Below are positions 62,675-64,000 of a stretch of DNA of 64,000 bases, piece after piece. The stretch comes from Clostridiales bacterium (GTDB lineage: Bacteria; Bacillota; Clostridia; Lachnospirales; Lachnospiraceae). The position numbers and the translations under genes are program-made. How positions within the stretch are numbered: position 1 is the first letter of the stretch; every line of letters begins with the position of its first letter. Location of the stretch: NCBI GenBank assembly GCA_018372435.1, contig JAHAJA010000009.1:84924-148923 (forward strand), in the 5' to 3' direction. A model generated the notes under the pieces. That model was not told where the DNA came from, did not search any database, and saw only the letters and a program-made list of their open reading frames with translations.

Positions 62675-64000
62675 CTAATATGCATAAAAATCAAATGCCG
62701 AAAATGTCAGCTTACTTCCGCTTGCCGTATTGGCGAATCCACACTCGATGCAGAAATCAACCGCTTCATCCTCATATTCTTCCATCAATATATACTTATA
62801 GAAATTGGTGGTAGAATCCCGCTCCGCAATCGCATAGGTGACTGCAGAAAACGCATCCGGACTGCCGTATGAAACATACTCGGTCTTCAGGAAGAGCTTC
62901 TCTCCATCGTTGTAATTCTGATCAAACCGCGTCTTCCAACTTACGGAACCTTCGTCCATCACATCACTGTTCTTGCTTGCCATATATTCGCTGTGAGCCT
63001 GTGCCACACCATTGTCTGTGATCTGCATCAGCCCTGCACCGTGGTATGCACGATATGCATTCAGATACAGTGCCGTAAGACGCGCCTGATACTTGTTAAT
63101 GTCATCGGAATATTTGCAGTTTTTCGGATAAAGAAGCGTGTCCATCGATCCCAGACTCTTATCAAAGATCTGTACACCGTATACTGCACCACCTCTCTGG
63201 GCATCCGTCATGACATTGATATATTCCTGATCGCTTGTCTTTGAATATATCGTGTACTTGTAGGTTTCTACCGCTGTAAAACCGTTCGCTTTCAGTGTAG
63301 CAATGCTGTTGCCGGCTGCAGCGATGTCTCCGTAGTTAAAATTCTTCGAGATCGTGGATAACTCGACGAGCTTTCCGTCCTTGACCTGAAGTTCCACGAG
63401 ACAGGAGTAATCATTGCCCGGATTGTATATATACGAAGCGTATCCCTGTGGTGAAATGCCTTCATCCACACATTTGCTCCCCAGAATATTCTGCGCATCC
63501 TGAAATGACATTCCGATCGAAAGAGAGTACTTACCAATCGTTAATGTATTGCCGGAAGGAGCTGCCGTTGGGGCTGTCGTTGGTTCCGGTGTCGGATCTA
63601 CCGGTTCCTTTGTCGGGTTGACCGGTGCCTTTGTCGGATTTACCGGTGCCTCACTTGCCGGTGCTTTTGTCGGGTTACTTGTCGGATTTACCGGTGCTTC
63701 GCTTGCCGGTGCTTTTGTCGGATTACTTGTCGGGTTGACCGGTGCCTCACTTGCCGGTGTTTTTGTCGGGTTACTTGTCGGATTTACCGGTGCCTCACTT
63801 GCCGGTGCTTTTGTCGGGTTACTTGTCGGATTTACCGGTGTCTCACTTGCCGGCACTTTTGTCGGGTTACTCGTCGGATTTACCGGTGCCTCACTTGCCG
63901 GTGCTTTTGTCGGGTTACTTGTCGGATTTACCGGTGCCTCACTTGCCGGTGCTTTTGTCGGGTTACTTGTCGGATTTACCGGTGTCTTCGTTGGTTCGCC
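62675..64000 (-). CDS. Secreted repeat / CAP-associated / CAP-like protein (partial)
   Basis: 441 residues visible; the 5' end, with start codon and presumed signal peptide, lies beyond the right edge. A Pro/Thr/Ser/Ala repeat region (16-residue units) is followed by a CAP-associated N domain (TIGKYSLSIGMSFQDAQNILG; PQGYASYIYNPGNDYSCLVEL) and a CAP-like domain (VAQAHSEYMASKNSDVMDEG) retaining a HS-x-x-M but not the GHR or second-His motifs. Paralogous to the downstream gene, 67 bases away. GC-rich. Confidence 0.85.
   Translation of the reverse strand, partial: GEPTKTPVNPTSNPTKAPASEAPVNPTSNPTKAPASEAPVNPTSNPTKVPASETPVNPTSNPTKAPASEAPVNPTSNPTKTPASEAPVNPTSNPTKAPASEAPVNPTSNPTKAPASEAPVNPTKAPVNPTKEPVDPTPEPTTAPTAAPSGNTLTIGKYSLSIGMSFQDAQNILGSKCVDEGISPQGYASYIYNPGNDYSCLVELQVKDGKLVELSTISKNFNYGDIAAAGNSIATLKANGFTAVETYKYTIYSKTSDQEYINVMTDAQRGGAVYGVQIFDKSLGSMDTLLYPKNCKYSDDINKYQARLTALYLNAYRAYHGAGLMQITDNGVAQAHSEYMASKNSDVMDEGSVSWKTRFDQNYNDGEKLFLKTEYVSYGSPDAFSAVTYAIAERDSTTNFYKYILMEEYEDEAVDFCIECGFANTASGSKLTFSAFDFYAY
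63645..64000 (-). repeat. 48-bp tandem repeat in the cell-surface gene
   Basis: Seven full 48-bp units (63645-63980) and part of an eighth to the edge, encoding the 16-residue APVNPTSNPTKAPASE with few changes (V, T at single positions). Runs off the window, so copy number is a minimum. Confidence 0.92.

Noticed and set aside
61555..62814. 419-residue plus-strand frame over the CAP-like genes
   Set aside because: Spans two real genes and their gap, has unusual Cys/His-rich composition and no RBS; typical GC-rich antisense frame.
63645..64000. CRISPR array at the right edge
   Set aside because: The 48-bp units are contiguous with no unique spacers and encode an in-frame repeat, so this is a coding tandem repeat.

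Overview
The window looks like the chromosome of an anaerobic, endospore-forming Bacillota of the class Clostridia, most like Lachnospiraceae (Clostridium phytofermentans/Lachnoclostridium type). The evidence is a low GC content over the first 60 kb (roughly one third by eye), a PolC-type replicative polymerase, an alpha/beta-type spore protein, the sporulation membrane protein YlbJ, clostridial gene orders (pta-ackA-DUF177; rimP-nusA-ylxR-ylxQ-infB-rbfA-nrnA-truB-ribF; pyrH-frr-uppS-cdsA-dxr-rseP-ispG-polC) and strong purine-rich ribosome binding sites. Assignments rest on motifs and gene order read by eye; no database search was run.

Layout. 0-3.3 kb: acetate branch (pta, ackA) and the DUF177 gene that normally precedes rpmF. 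3.4-6.9 kb: phosphatidylethanolamine synthesis (psd, pssA) with a YbhN/MprF-type membrane protein and a PAP2-type phosphatase. 7.1-13.7 kb: tmcAL, a MazG-type pyrophosphohydrolase, pepF, ylbJ, a coiled-coil protein, coaD and rsmD. 13.9-19.0 kb: a REC-GGDEF-EAL protein with two degenerate domains, an SASP gene, and a PatB/MalY-type lyase divergent from a MocR regulator. 19.0-19.3 kb: a long intergenic palindrome. 19.5-25.4 kb: a catabolic operon kduI-kduD-unknown-eda-kdgK for 5-keto-4-deoxyuronate/KDG (pectin or uronate breakdown), with a perfect cre box and a divergent AraC-type regulator.

25.5-34.2 kb: the translation operon, whose IF-2 carries an asparagine-rich repeat linker. 34.5-39.4 kb: homoserine dehydrogenase and a divergent LysR gene, a Thr/Ser-rich lipoprotein, and an accessory patch with two intact GNAT genes and two GNAT remnants. 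39.5-42.3 kb: tRNA-Glu(CTC), a NagZ-type hydrolase and a DegV protein. 42.5-54.1 kb: polC and the isoprenoid, lipid and translation genes. 54.3-56.6 kb: a small secreted Cys-rich protein and an NhaP2-type antiporter. 56.8-60.1 kb: a sugar ABC importer (substrate-binding lipoprotein and two permeases) without its own ATPase.

From about 60.5 kb to the right edge the base composition rises to about half GC. It holds a NUDIX hydrolase and two tandem secreted proteins with CAP-associated plus degenerate CAP-like domains, the second with a 48-bp tandem repeat running off the window. The upstream two thirds of the sugar-binding gene already has higher-GC codon use. This right end is either transferred DNA or an assembly join. 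I found no CRISPR array, rRNA, phage or intact insertion sequence. The least explained elements are the long palindromes at 19.0 and 47.1 kb, the composition break, and several proteins that have lost expected catalytic or acceptor residues.
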